DNA of 47,415 bases from an uncultured Collinsella sp. (GCA_900552385.1 URZI01000015.1:1-47415); one strand, 5' to 3'. Positions 1 through 9,342 are shown, counted from the stretch's first letter. Numbers and translations: made by a program. The notes: a model not told the origin generated them from the letters alone.

Positions 1-255
1 GTGTATAAGAGATAGGGACTGTAGAGCAGCAAACTTAACCCGCCCCGGCCCCCGATGGCCCCAGACCGGCGGGATGGACCAGTTCAGATGGGGCTTTGAT
101 GCATGGGTGGTCTGTTGTTGTGCAAATGGGTATCATACTGTGGTTATTGCATCGACTCTGTGATGCATGTTTGTACGTTCCCGGCGGTCGGTTTGCCAGA
201 AGCGCCCCGTCGGTTGTTTCAGACCCGTTTCGAAGAAAGGAAACCACACTAACCT
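1..255. other. Non-coding region upstream of RNase J
   Basis: No convincing gene is visible in this left edge; the open frames here are short and lack a start with a ribosome binding site. A GC-rich stretch at about 41-75 could fold weakly (CCCGCC with GGCGGG). A small inverted repeat TGCATC / GATGCA lies at 148-153 and 162-167. A purine-rich AGAAAGGAAA at 234-243 is the probable ribosome binding site of the next gene, although its 12-base spacing is long. No strong promoter could be assigned. Confidence 0.5.
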
Positions 256-1926
256 ATGGCAGCTAAAAAATCATCTCCCTTGAAGATCATCCCGCTCGGC
301 GGCCTTGACGGCATCGGCAAGAACATGACGGTCTTCGAGTGCGGCGACGACATGGTGCTCGTCGACGCCGGTCTCATGTTCCCGGATGACTCCCAGCCCG
401 GTATCGACCTGGTGCTTCCTGACTACACCTATGTCCTGGAGAACGAGGAGAAGCTCCGCGGTATCGTCGTCACCCACGGCCACGAGGACCACACCGGTTC
501 GCTTCCGTATCTGCTGCAGGACCTCAACAATAAGGTGCCCATCTTCTCGAGCAAGCTGACGCTTGGCTTTATCGAGGGCAAGCTCTCCGAGTTCCGCATC
601 CGCGCACCCAAGTTCCGCGAGGTCAAGGGCGGCAGCCATGTCAACCTCGGCGGCATCTCGCTCGACTTCTTCTCTATGACGCACTCCATCCCCGGCGCTC
701 TGGGCGTGTTCATTCGTACCAACCAGGGCACCGTTATGCACACCGGCGACTTTAAGCTCGACCAGACGCCCATCGATGGTGTCACGCCTGACTATGCCGC
801 TATCAGCCGCTTTGCCAAGCAGGGCATCGACCTGCTGCTGTCCGACTCCACCAACGCCACGGTTCCCGGCTTTACCAAGTCCGAGGCCGAGGTCGGTCCC
901 AACTTGCTGCACGCCATCAAGAACGCCCCGGGTCGCGTGTTCGTCGCGTCGTTCTCGAGCCACATTCATCGTTTGCAGCAGATCTGCGATGCTGCCCGCA
1001 AGTGCGGCCGTAAGGTCGTTGTGACCGGCCGCTCCATGCTCACTAACACCCGCGTGGCGCGCGAGCTGGGCTACCTCAACATCGACGATGCCGATATTAT
1101 CGATGCCTTCGACATTGATAACCTGCCTGACGACAAGATCGTTGTCATGTGCACCGGTTCGCAGGGCGAGCCGCTGTCGGCCCTGTCTCGCATGGCCAAC
1201 GGCGAGCACAAGACGCTCTCTATCCACGAGGGCGATACCGTCATCCTCTCGGCAACTCCCGTTCCTGGTAACGAGAAGGCCGTCCAGCAGGTCGTCAACA
1301 GCCTGGCCAAGCTCGGCTGCGACGTGTGGGATAAGAACCGCGCTCTCGTCCACGTCTCCGGTCACGGTAGCCAGGAGGAACTCAAGCTCCTGATGGCCAT
1401 GGCCAAGCCCACGTACTTTATGCCGGTTCACGGTGAGGCCGTGCATCTGCGCGCCCATGCCCAGCTGGCCCGCAAGATGGGCATCAAGGACGATCATATC
1501 TTTATCCTCGATAACGGCGACACGCTCGAGATGCGCGGCGGTATCGTCAAGCGCGGTACGCCCGTCGAGTCCGGCGTCGTCTACGTCGACGGCCTGCGTA
1601 TCGGCGATACCGACCCCATCGTCCTGCGCGATCGTCAGAAGCTCGCCAACGACGGTATGGTCACGGCCGTTGCCATCGTCTCGCTCAAGCACAAGAAGAT
1701 TGAGGCCATCGAGTTCTCGGGCCGCGGCGTCTCGTTTGCCATCGACGACCAGTTCTCCGAGGATGCCTCCGCGTCCATCATGAAGACGATCGAGAAGGGC
1801 AAGTTCAGCTTTACGAGCAGCGGTTCCGATGCCATTCGCAAGGCCGTGCGCGATTCGCTCTCTAACTTTATCTGGAGCCGTACGCGCACCCGTCCGATGA
1901 TCATCCCGGTCGTCATGGAGGTTTAG
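256..1926 (+). CDS. rnj: Ribonuclease J (metallo-beta-lactamase / beta-CASP RNase)
   Basis: A 556-residue protein of the usual length for RNase J, a cytoplasmic 5'-3' exonuclease and endonuclease in mRNA decay and rRNA maturation. The N-terminal metallo-beta-lactamase fold carries the zinc motif HGHEDH at residues 74-79, His143 in MTHSIPGA and Asp165 in HTGDFKLD. The beta-CASP region contains SFSSHIHR (around 233), and the late motif MPVHGE is present near residue 392. The C-terminal domain is complete. The gene ends one base before the translocase gene, so the two are probably co-transcribed. RNase Y is encoded 10 kb downstream, so this cell appears to have both major endonuclease systems. 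The family call is certain; J1 versus J2 cannot be decided. Confidence 0.96.
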   Translation: MAAKKSSPLKIIPLGGLDGIGKNMTVFECGDDMVLVDAGLMFPDDSQPGIDLVLPDYTYVLENEEKLRGIVVTHGHEDHTGSLPYLLQDLNNKVPIFSSKLTLGFIEGKLSEFRIRAPKFREVKGGSHVNLGGISLDFFSMTHSIPGALGVFIRTNQGTVMHTGDFKLDQTPIDGVTPDYAAISRFAKQGIDLLLSDSTNATVPGFTKSEAEVGPNLLHAIKNAPGRVFVASFSSHIHRLQQICDAARKCGRKVVVTGRSMLTNTRVARELGYLNIDDADIIDAFDIDNLPDDKIVVMCTGSQGEPLSALSRMANGEHKTLSIHEGDTVILSATPVPGNEKAVQQVVNSLAKLGCDVWDKNRALVHVSGHGSQEELKLLMAMAKPTYFMPVHGEAVHLRAHAQLARKMGIKDDHIFILDNGDTLEMRGGIVKRGTPVESGVVYVDGLRIGDTDPIVLRDRQKLANDGMVTAVAIVSLKHKKIEAIEFSGRGVSFAIDDQFSEDASASIMKTIEKGKFSFTSSGSDAIRKAVRDSLSNFIWSRTRTRPMIIPVVMEV

Positions 1927-1927
1927 T

Positions 1928-4708
1928 TTGGCGCGCGGATTTGCACAAAACGCCAAAGGCAATAAGGCCAATAACCAACCGGCATCTGCTAAGGGTGCCG
2001 GTTCCCATCTGCGTGCCAATAAGGGCCACGAGGCGGACTTCGATGAGTTCGAGCCCCTGGTCGAGCCTTCGGCCAACCGCGATATCGCCGGCGTGGTCAT
2101 CGCCGTTTTGGCGATTGCGTCCTTCATTGCCGTGATCTCTCCGGCAACAGCGCCCGTGACGGCTGCGGTTGCCGGTTTCTACCACCTGGGCTTTGGTCTG
2201 GGCGCCTACGTGCTGCCGATCGTCATCTTGCTGTTTGCCGCCACGCTCTTTTTAGGCGAGGACTCGCCGCTCAACGTGCGCTCTGTTGCGGGCGGCGCCG
2301 TGGTCTTTATCGCCGTCGTCTCCATTCTTTCGCTGATGGTGCCGGGCACGAGCGATTCGTGCGACCTCATGTTTACGCCGCAAAATCTGTCCGCCTCGGG
2401 TGGCTACATCGGTGCGTTTATTGCGAGTGCGCTGCAGAATGCCCTGGGTAAGCCTATCGCGATGGTAGTCCTGTTGGGCCTTGTCGTCGTGGGCTTGGTC
2501 ATCATCGGCTTTTCGGTTGGTGGCGTTTTGCGCTCTGCTCGCGACCGCGCGGCCGATTTTGCCGAGCGCCGTCGTGCCGATGTTAACGCGAGTCCGTGGG
2601 GTGACGACGAAGCCCTGTCGGTGCCCGGCGTTGCCCGTCCGCACCTGAGCATTCTTCGTCAAAAGGGCTCCGATGCTGCCGTGACCACAGTCATGGGCAA
2701 CGATGTGGACCCGGTTTTGGACGATGACGACGAGGACGAGGATCCGTTTGTCGACGTGTCCGAGGCAGTGGAAGCTGAGCGGGCCAAGACCACATTGTTA
2801 CCGCGCCGCCATGCCAAGAAGGGCAAGGCTGCGCCTAAGCTCAATACGAGTGAGCCCGACCCGTCCTGGTCCGATAGCGAGATTGAGCTCACCGAGGGCG
2901 ATGACGGGGACGACGAGGCTCCGATTGAGACCGCAAAGACAACTTTGCTGTCGCGTTGCCATGCAAAGCGCGACCAGGTAACCGGCCAGCTTTCGATGGA
3001 AGACGACCCCGATAAGATCGACGAGTCCGAGCCGCCGTTTGCCGTGAATCCTGTCTCGGCAGCTCCGCAGATCCCCGATTTCCTGAAGCATCCCAAGGTT
3101 GCCGATGCGGCTGTCGCGGGCGCTGCCGAGGCGCCTACTTCTAGCGATGGGGGAGTGGTCAATGCCCCCGCGGATAACGTGGGCGAAGAAGAGGATGGCC
3201 TTAAGCTTCCGCCACTCGAAATCCTGCATGCCAACCCGCAGTCGGCGTCCTCCGCGTCTTCTGACAAGGAGCTGGAACAGACTGCCGAGTCGCTTCAGTC
3301 CACGTTGCTTGAGTTTGGCCGCAGTGCCCGCGTGGTCGGCTGGATCGCCGGCCCCACGGTGACGACCTTTAAGCTGCAACCTGGCGAGGGCGAGCGCGTG
3401 AGCAAGATCTCGAGCCTCGAGGACGATATCGCGCTTTCGCTCGCTGCCCAGTCGGTGCGTATCTTTGCCCCGATCCCCGGCACCTCGCTCGTGGGCATCG
3501 AGATCCCCAATCGCAAGCGCCAGAACGTCAACCTGGGCGACGTGCTGCCCTATGTGAAGGGCGGTCCGCTTGAGCTCGCAATCGGGCGCGATGCCGAGGG
3601 CACGCCGGTCGTCGCCGACCTTGCCAAGATGCCCCACCTGCTGATCGCCGGTACCACGGGTTCCGGTAAGTCGGTGATGATCAATTCCATCATCACGACC
3701 CTGCTCATGCGCGCTCTTCCCGAGGATGTTCGCCTGATCATGGTCGACCCCAAGCGCGTCGAGCTTGCGGGCTATAACGGTCTGCCGCATCTCTATGTGC
3801 CCGTGGTGACCGAGCCCAAGCAGGCCGCGAGCGCTCTGCAATGGGCCGTGTCCGAGATGGAGCGTCGCCTGAAGGTCTTCGAGCGCCTTAACGTTCGTAA
3901 GATCTCGACCTACAACGAAAAGCAGGCCGCCGGCGAGTTTGAGCATTACGACAACCCGCCGCAAAAGATGCCCTACTTGGTCATCATCATTGATGAGCTC
4001 TCGGACCTGATGATGGTTGCCGGTAAGGATGTCGAGGCCTCGATCGTGCGTATTGCACAGCTGGGCCGTGCCGCCGGTATTCATCTTATCGTGGCCACGC
4101 AGCGCCCCAGCTCAAACGTGGTGACGGGCCTTATCAAGGCCAACATCACCAACCGCATCGCCTTTAATGTCGCCACGGGCATCGACTCGCGCGTCATCAT
4201 CGACCAGATGGGTGCCGAAAAGCTCACCGGTTTGGGCGACATGCTGTTCTCCAAGGTCGACTGGGGCAAGCCTCGCCGTATCCAGGGCTGCTTTGTCTCG
4301 GATGACGAAATCAACGAGATTGTCGAGTTCGTCAAGTCGCAGAGCGAGCCCGACTACCACGAGGAGATCCTGTCCGCCGTGGCGCCCGCTTCTATGTCCA
4401 TGGCGGGTGGCGGCGGTATTGTCCGCACCGGAGTCGCCGAGCCGCAAGACGATGATCCGCTCATTTGGGAAGCCGCCCATATTGTGGTGGAATCTCAGCT
4501 TGGCTCCACATCTGGCTTGCAACGTCGTCTGAAGGTTGGCTATGCGCGTGCCGGGCGTATTATGGACATGCTGGAAGAAAAGGGTGTCGTCGGCCCGCCC
4601 GACGGTTCCAAGCCGCGCGAGGTTCTGCTGGACGAAGAGGGTCTTGCCGCGCTGGAATCTGTCGACGCCGAGATGGCACGTGAAGATCGTGAGTTTGGAG
4701 GATTCTGA
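1928..4708 (+). CDS. ftsK: DNA translocase FtsK/SpoIIIE
   Basis: A 926-residue septal DNA pump that moves chromosome ends during division. Hydrophobic membrane segments fill residues about 56-205, followed by a long acidic linker (about 210-430) and the RecA-like motor. Walker A GTTGSGKS is at about 575-582 and Walker B LVIIIDEL at about 684-691. A C-terminal winged-helix gamma domain, which reads KOPS/SRS-type sites, is visible from about residue 850. The start is TTG, supported by GGAGG six bases upstream inside the end of the RNase J gene. The linker contains a duplicated motif, AKTTLLPRRHAK near residue 286 and AKTTLLSRCHAK near residue 336. The stop overlaps the next start (TGATG), implying translational coupling. 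Confidence 0.95.
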   Translation: MARGFAQNAKGNKANNQPASAKGAGSHLRANKGHEADFDEFEPLVEPSANRDIAGVVIAVLAIASFIAVISPATAPVTAAVAGFYHLGFGLGAYVLPIVILLFAATLFLGEDSPLNVRSVAGGAVVFIAVVSILSLMVPGTSDSCDLMFTPQNLSASGGYIGAFIASALQNALGKPIAMVVLLGLVVVGLVIIGFSVGGVLRSARDRAADFAERRRADVNASPWGDDEALSVPGVARPHLSILRQKGSDAAVTTVMGNDVDPVLDDDDEDEDPFVDVSEAVEAERAKTTLLPRRHAKKGKAAPKLNTSEPDPSWSDSEIELTEGDDGDDEAPIETAKTTLLSRCHAKRDQVTGQLSMEDDPDKIDESEPPFAVNPVSAAPQIPDFLKHPKVADAAVAGAAEAPTSSDGGVVNAPADNVGEEEDGLKLPPLEILHANPQSASSASSDKELEQTAESLQSTLLEFGRSARVVGWIAGPTVTTFKLQPGEGERVSKISSLEDDIALSLAAQSVRIFAPIPGTSLVGIEIPNRKRQNVNLGDVLPYVKGGPLELAIGRDAEGTPVVADLAKMPHLLIAGTTGSGKSVMINSIITTLLMRALPEDVRLIMVDPKRVELAGYNGLPHLYVPVVTEPKQAASALQWAVSEMERRLKVFERLNVRKISTYNEKQAAGEFEHYDNPPQKMPYLVIIIDELSDLMMVAGKDVEASIVRIAQLGRAAGIHLIVATQRPSSNVVTGLIKANITNRIAFNVATGIDSRVIIDQMGAEKLTGLGDMLFSKVDWGKPRRIQGCFVSDDEINEIVEFVKSQSEPDYHEEILSAVAPASMSMAGGGGIVRTGVAEPQDDDPLIWEAAHIVVESQLGSTSGLQRRLKVGYARAGRIMDMLEEKGVVGPPDGSKPREVLLDEEGLAALESVDAEMAREDREFGGF

Positions 4709-6219
4709 TGGCTGCACGCTTTGGTGACATGCTGCTCGAGCAGCGTCGCCGAATGGGCCTTTCCATTCAGCAGGTCGCCAACACCATCAAAATCAGGCCG
4801 CAGATCATCGAGTTTTTCGAGACCGGTAACTTTGCTTCGATGCCGCCGCGCGGCTATGCACAGGGCATGATTTCGAGCTATGCTCGCTTTTTGGGCCTCA
4901 ATCCGCGCGAGGTCGTCAATGCCTACTTTGACGACCTGATGGCATACGAACGCGAGACGTCGCAGCAGGGCGGTCGTTTTCAGGACGCCGCCGGCTACGT
5001 CAATTCGCGTTCCTCTGTCGATAACGGGCGCTTCCTGATGGTTCAGGGCGGTCGTTCGACCCGCTATGGACAGCGTCCTCAGCAGGCCGGTTATATTACC
5101 GAGACGGGTTCGGGCGAGGAGATTCGCTCACAGCGTGACCGGTTCCGCAGTACGCCGATGCCCGAGGACCGTGCACTTCCCGCTGCCCGCGGCGTGGCGC
5201 GTGACCCTCGTGCCGGCTACGGCGACGGCGGCTATTCCGATCGCGGTTACCGTGGTGCCTCTATGGGACGCTCTCGCGGTGGCTATTCGGATGCCGATAC
5301 CACGCAGGTGACGCCGCGTCTTCGCTCTCAATCACAGCCGTATGGCCAGCGCTCTTCGGCTCCGCGTTCGGTCCAGCGTGGCTATCAAGGCCGCGGTGAA
5401 CTTGCGCCCCGCTCGGGTCAGCGCAGCCTTCAGAGCCAGGGCGGCTATCGCGGCCGTTCCGATAGCAATCGCGGTCGTATGCCTCAGGGAGGCGGCCGCA
5501 GCAGTTCCAGTCGTGGGCGCGGCGGATCACGTACTCCTCAAAACAACGGGCTCGATCCGCGTATCGTCTACGCCGGCATCGGTGCCGTGGCGTTGCTGCT
5601 GATCGTGCTCATCGTGGTGCTTCTGCGCGGCTGCGCATCTTCGGCGCCCGAGACCACGCCCGAGACGCCCACTGCCACCAAGACGACGACTAAGAAGTCT
5701 TCTAAGAAGACCGAAACGGTCGACGAGGATGAAGACACCGATGAGGCGACGGATGGGTCGACTGATTCGGACGCCACCAAGACGACGGCCAAGAAGGAAG
5801 AGAACGAGGTCACGAAGGTCAAGGTCTCTGTTGCCAAGGGAAAGACCGCGTGGATTGAGGTCAAGGTCGACGGAAAGTCGGTCTATGGCGCCCAGGCGAC
5901 TGGCCCCTTTGAGCAGGAGTACACGCCCGAGTCCTCGATCGAGATCACCACGTCCAAGCCTTCCGATGTCACCGTTACCAAGAACGGCGAAAAGGTCCGT
6001 TACGATACCAAGACCTCGGGCGTGGCGCGTGTGACGATCACCGTTCCCAAGAAGGAGACGACTGATTCCAAGAATGGTGAAAGTTCTGATGGTACCGACT
6101 CCACCGATGGTACCGATACCACCGACGGCGCCGATGCCCAGTCCACGGATGGCGCCGATACCGCAACTGACGGTCAGACGCCCACCGATTCTACCGACTA
6201 TTCGTACGATAGCTACTAA
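4708..6219 (+). CDS. RodZ-like membrane protein with long RG-rich cytoplasmic segment
   Basis: A 503-residue bitopic protein. Residues about 6-75 form the RodZ-type helix-turn-helix (HTH_25), the part that contacts MreB in known RodZ proteins. Residues about 85-284 are low complexity, rich in Arg, Gly, Ser, Tyr and Gln with many RG, GYRGR and RGRGG units. One transmembrane helix covers about 286-307 (VYAGIGAVALLLIVLIVV). Outside follow a Thr/Lys/acidic linker, a DUF4115-like beta domain at about 370-450, and a tail of T-D-G-T/A-D repeats. It overlaps the ftsK stop by one base. RodZ acts in rod-shape and envelope assembly; the length and composition of the middle region are unusual for the family. 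Family assignment is good, exact function inferred. Confidence 0.85.
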   Translation: MAARFGDMLLEQRRRMGLSIQQVANTIKIRPQIIEFFETGNFASMPPRGYAQGMISSYARFLGLNPREVVNAYFDDLMAYERETSQQGGRFQDAAGYVNSRSSVDNGRFLMVQGGRSTRYGQRPQQAGYITETGSGEEIRSQRDRFRSTPMPEDRALPAARGVARDPRAGYGDGGYSDRGYRGASMGRSRGGYSDADTTQVTPRLRSQSQPYGQRSSAPRSVQRGYQGRGELAPRSGQRSLQSQGGYRGRSDSNRGRMPQGGGRSSSSRGRGGSRTPQNNGLDPRIVYAGIGAVALLLIVLIVVLLRGCASSAPETTPETPTATKTTTKKSSKKTETVDEDEDTDEATDGSTDSDATKTTAKKEENEVTKVKVSVAKGKTAWIEVKVDGKSVYGAQATGPFEQEYTPESSIEITTSKPSDVTVTKNGEKVRYDTKTSGVARVTITVPKKETTDSKNGESSDGTDSTDGTDTTDGADAQSTDGADTATDGQTPTDSTDYSYDSY

Positions 6220-6245
6220 GCCGCTCGTACGCGAAAGGAAACATC

Positions 6246-6743
6246 ATGGCTAAAGATTCCAGCTTCGACGTCGTGTCCGAGGTCAACATGCAAGAGGTCG
6301 ACAACGCCTTCCAGCAGACCACGCGCGAGATTTCCCAGCGCTATGACCTTAAGGATTCCGGCGCCACGATCGAGCTTTCGAAGGGCGACAAGCTCTTTAC
6401 GATCAACGCCCCGGCCGACTTTGTCTCCAAGCAGATTATCGACGTGCTGAGCTCCAAGCTCATCAAGCGCGGCATCGATCTCAAGGCTGTCTCGTGGGAT
6501 GCTCCGCAGGCGGCATCGTGCGGCACCGTGCGCGTGCTCGGCCATATCGTCGAGGGTATCGACCAGGCGACCGCCAAGAAGATCAACAAGGACATCAAGG
6601 ATCAAAAGCTCAAGGTCAAGGTGACCATCGAGGCCGACAAGCTGCGTGTTTCCTCTGTTTCGAAGGACGCGTTGCAGACCGTGATCCAGTTCCTGCGCGA
6701 CCAGGACTACGGCCAGCCGCTGCAGTTCACCAACTACCGCTAA
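6246..6743 (+). CDS. yajQ: YajQ family nucleotide-binding protein (DUF520)
   Basis: A 165-residue protein matching the whole YajQ/DUF520 family. It starts with the typical MAKDSSFDVVSEVNMQEVDNA and ends in the conserved LQFTNYR. Family members have two ferredoxin-like folds and bind nucleic acid or nucleotides; in Xanthomonas a homologue binds cyclic di-GMP. A ribosome binding site GAAAGGAAA lies just before the ATG. The gene is 26 bases after the RodZ-like gene and 27 before rimO, so it is probably in the same transcript. Its role in this organism cannot be read from the sequence. Confidence 0.95.
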   Translation: MAKDSSFDVVSEVNMQEVDNAFQQTTREISQRYDLKDSGATIELSKGDKLFTINAPADFVSKQIIDVLSSKLIKRGIDLKAVSWDAPQAASCGTVRVLGHIVEGIDQATAKKINKDIKDQKLKVKVTIEADKLRVSSVSKDALQTVIQFLRDQDYGQPLQFTNYR

Positions 6744-6770
6744 TATCAATCGAAAGGACTGCTCTCCAAC

Positions 6771-8120
6771 ATGGATACACCGTTGGGCTCCGTGCTCTAC
6801 ATCACCCTCGGGTGCGCTAAGAACGAGGTTGACACCGACCGCATGCGTTCTCTTTTGACCGCCGCGGGCTACGAGGAGGCATTCGACCCGCAGGATGCCG
6901 ATATCGCCATCGTCAATACTTGCTCGTTCCTCGCCTCCGCAACGTCCGAGAGCATCGAGACCACGCTCGAGCTCGCCAACGAGGTTCAGGACGGCGTTCG
7001 TTCTTGCCCCATCGTCATGTGCGGCTGCGTGCCGTCGCGCTATGGCGATGACCTGCCTGACGAGCTGCCCGAGGTCGCTGCCTTTGTGAAGGCCGACGAG
7101 GAAGACGGCATCGTGGCGGTCATCGATGGCGTGCTGGGTGTCGAGCGTGAGATTGCAGCCTATATCCCGCAGGTCAAACGTACCGTCGAGGGTGCTGTCG
7201 CCTACGTCAAGATTTCCGATGGCTGCAACCGCTTCTGCAGCTTCTGCATGATTCCCTACATCCGCGGCCGCTATCATTCGCGCAATGCCGAGAGCATCAT
7301 CTCCGAGGTGCGCGACCTGGTTGCCGGCGGTGTGCGCGAGATCGTGCTGATCGGCCAGGACACGGGCATCTGGGGTACCGACTTTGCCGACGAGGACGTC
7401 GCCGATGGCTCGCCGCGCAATCTGGCGCAGCTGCTGCGTGCCGTCGCCGAGGCCGTGCGCCCGCACAACGTCTGGGTCCGCGTGCTCTATCTGCAGCCCG
7501 AGGGCATGACTGACGAACTCATCGAGACGATTCGCGATACGCCCGAGGTGCTGCCCTATATCGATATCCCCGTGCAGCACTGCGACGCGCGCATTCTCAA
7601 GGCCATGCGTCGCTCCGGTTCGCGCCAGGAGCTCGAGGATCTGTTCCGCGACCTTCGCGAGCGCATCCCCGGCATCGTGATTCGTTCCACGGCCATGGTC
7701 GGCTTCCCGACCGAGACCGACGACGAGTTCCGCGATCTTATCGACTTTATGGACACCGTCGGCTTTGACTACACGAGTGTCTTTGCCTACTCGCAGGAGG
7801 AGGGCAGCCTGGCCGCTAAGATGGAGGGCCAGGTCGACGAAGAGGTCAAGCTCGAGCGCGCCCAGGAGGCCATGGACCTGGCCGAGTCGCTCGGTTTTGC
7901 CGCCACCGCCGCACATGTGGGCGAGCGCGCCCAGGTAATCGTCGACGGTATCGAAGAGACCGAGGATGGCGCCGAGCTGATCGGCCATGCCTGGTTCCAG
8001 GCGCCCGATTCCGATGGCGCGGTGCATCTGGACGCCAGCGAGGCGTCCGTGGGCGATATTCTGACCGTCGAGTTTACCGATAGCTTCTGCTACGAGCTTA
8101 TCGGTCATGTTGTGGAGTAG
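6771..8120 (+). CDS. rimO: Ribosomal protein S12 methylthiotransferase RimO
   Basis: A 449-residue radical-SAM methylthiotransferase that modifies an aspartate of ribosomal protein S12. The N-terminal domain has the three cysteines of the auxiliary cluster (TLGCAKNEVD, NTCSFL, MCGCVPSRY). The radical-SAM cluster motif is CNRFCSFCMIPYIRGR, and a TRAM domain closes the C-terminus. TLGCAKNEVD separates RimO from MiaB, which has FGCQMNQHD and is encoded separately in this window. The ATG follows an AAAGGA box. Only 9 bases separate it from pgsA. Confidence 0.96.
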   Translation: MDTPLGSVLYITLGCAKNEVDTDRMRSLLTAAGYEEAFDPQDADIAIVNTCSFLASATSESIETTLELANEVQDGVRSCPIVMCGCVPSRYGDDLPDELPEVAAFVKADEEDGIVAVIDGVLGVEREIAAYIPQVKRTVEGAVAYVKISDGCNRFCSFCMIPYIRGRYHSRNAESIISEVRDLVAGGVREIVLIGQDTGIWGTDFADEDVADGSPRNLAQLLRAVAEAVRPHNVWVRVLYLQPEGMTDELIETIRDTPEVLPYIDIPVQHCDARILKAMRRSGSRQELEDLFRDLRERIPGIVIRSTAMVGFPTETDDEFRDLIDFMDTVGFDYTSVFAYSQEEGSLAAKMEGQVDEEVKLERAQEAMDLAESLGFAATAAHVGERAQVIVDGIEETEDGAELIGHAWFQAPDSDGAVHLDASEASVGDILTVEFTDSFCYELIGHVVE

Positions 8121-8129
8121 GAGAGCGTC

Positions 8130-8768
8130 GTGGCTAACGAGAGCAATAAGGAACTGACGAGTGTCTGGACGCCCGCCAACATCGTGACGTGCGTTCGCAT
8201 CGTCTTTATCCCGGTGTTCATGATCGTGTCGGCGCTTTCTCACACGAGTGTTGCCGGTACGGATTGGAGCACCTTCGACGGCCCGCTCGCCGCCGCTGCC
8301 TTCATTCTGTATGTGATCCTGTCGTGCACCGATAAGGTCGACGGTTATCTGGCGCGTTCGCGCAACGAGATCACCGACTTCGGTAAATTCTTGGACCCCA
8401 TCGCCGATAAGCTGCTCGTGTTTTCGGCCCTGCTGCTGTTCTTGGATTTTGGCGCGGTGACCGTGTGGTCCGTGTTCATTATCCTGTTCCGTGAGCTGCT
8501 GGTGAGCGCCCTTCGCATGGTTGCGAGTGCGGCCGGTGTGGTCGTTGCGGCCGATAAGCTCGGCAAGTACAAGACGGCAACCACGATGGTCTCCATTTGC
8601 GGTTACCTGTGCGTTTTTGCTATGGCCGGCTTGCACCTTGGCCCGGTGGCGCTGACGCTCGGCATCTACTCGGTGTCGCGCTTCCTGTACGCCGTTGCCG
8701 TTGTCCTGACCGTTATCTCGGGCGCCCAGTACTTCTGGAACTGCCGCAAGATCGTCTTTTCGGTCTAG
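8130..8768 (+). CDS. pgsA: CDP-diacylglycerol--glycerol-3-phosphate 3-phosphatidyltransferase (PgsA)
   Basis: A 212-residue integral membrane enzyme that makes phosphatidylglycerol phosphate from CDP-diacylglycerol and glycerol 3-phosphate. The CDP-alcohol phosphatidyltransferase signature D-x2-D-G-x2-A-R-x8-G-x3-D-x3-D is intact at residues 68-93 (DKVDGYLAR ... GKFLDPIAD). Several hydrophobic helices surround it. The start is GTG, with AGGAG overlapping the rimO stop. The order rimO-pgsA-cinA-recA is widespread in bacteria. A second enzyme of this family is encoded at 29055-29759, so one of the two may use another alcohol. Confidence 0.92.
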   Translation: MANESNKELTSVWTPANIVTCVRIVFIPVFMIVSALSHTSVAGTDWSTFDGPLAAAAFILYVILSCTDKVDGYLARSRNEITDFGKFLDPIADKLLVFSALLLFLDFGAVTVWSVFIILFRELLVSALRMVASAAGVVVAADKLGKYKTATTMVSICGYLCVFAMAGLHLGPVALTLGIYSVSRFLYAVAVVLTVISGAQYFWNCRKIVFSV

Positions 8769-8780
8769 GTCCTGGTGGGT

Positions 8781-9311
8781 ATGACGGACTCTTTTGAGCA
8801 GATTTCCGCACATAACGAGGAGCTGGCGCGTGATATTGTCGAGCACGCGAGCGCTCGGGGCGTGACGGTTTCGACGGCTGAGTCGCTGACGGCGGGTATG
8901 ATCGCCTCGACGATTGCCGATATCCCGGGCGCCTCGGCGGTGCTTCGTGGCGGTGCGGTGACCTATTGCGATGAGATTAAGCATCGTGTTCTTGGTGTTG
9001 AGCAGGAGACGCTCGACCGCTTTACCGCGGTGTCGCATCAGACCGCGCGTGAGATGGCGGTGGGTTCGCTGGAGCTGTACCAGAGCGATATTGCAGTGAG
9101 CGCAACGGGTTATGCCGGCCCCGGCGGTGGCACTGAGGACGATCCGGCGGGCACTTTCTATATTGGCTGGGCGCATCGTTCCGCCGATGGGGGCGTGCCG
9201 GTCGTGGACTCTGTGCGCTGCCACTATGAGGGTGACCGTTCGTGTGTTCGTGCCCATGCGGTCACGGAGGCATTGGGTCGCATTGCCCTTGTGCTCAACT
9301 CTATGGAATAG
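8781..9311 (+). CDS. pncC: Nicotinamide-nucleotide amidase (CinA C-terminal domain, PncC)
   Basis: A protein of about 176 residues corresponding only to the C-terminal CinA domain; the N-terminal molybdopterin-like domain is absent. This domain deamidates nicotinamide mononucleotide in the pyridine-nucleotide salvage cycle. Conserved features are STAESLTAG near the N-terminus, RGGAVTYCDEIK, and SATGYAGPGGG. The start could be GTG at 8775 or ATG at 8781; the ATG was preferred, but neither has a strong ribosome binding site. The gene is the last of the operon, ending just before the hairpin at 9319-9342. Confidence 0.9.
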   Translation: MTDSFEQISAHNEELARDIVEHASARGVTVSTAESLTAGMIASTIADIPGASAVLRGGAVTYCDEIKHRVLGVEQETLDRFTAVSHQTAREMAVGSLELYQSDIAVSATGYAGPGGGTEDDPAGTFYIGWAHRSADGGVPVVDSVRCHYEGDRSCVRAHAVTEALGRIALVLNSME

Positions 9312-9318
9312 ACGTGTT

Positions 9319-9342
9319 TTAAGGGGCCTCCGAGCCCCTTAA
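9319..9342. terminator. Hairpin after pncC, probable terminator
   Basis: A perfect 9-bp stem TTAAGGGGC / GCCCCTTAA encloses the loop CTCCGA. It lies 8 bases after the pncC stop. The A/T ends would give a short U run on either strand, so it is a modest bidirectional terminator candidate separating the upstream operon from recA. Confidence 0.7.

Noticed and set aside
35..247. Short minus-strand frame at the left edge
   Set aside because: No start signals and no recognisable protein; it overlaps the RNase J leader.
271..2127. A 618-residue minus-strand frame over RNase J
   Set aside because: Shadow of a certain gene; low-complexity composition, no ribosome binding site or known domain.
6216..9257. 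A 1013-residue open frame on the minus strand
   Set aside because: It is antisense to yajQ, rimO, pgsA and pncC, which have clear family matches. GC-rich codon bias opens the opposite frame; the translation is His/Arg/Gly/Leu-rich without domains.
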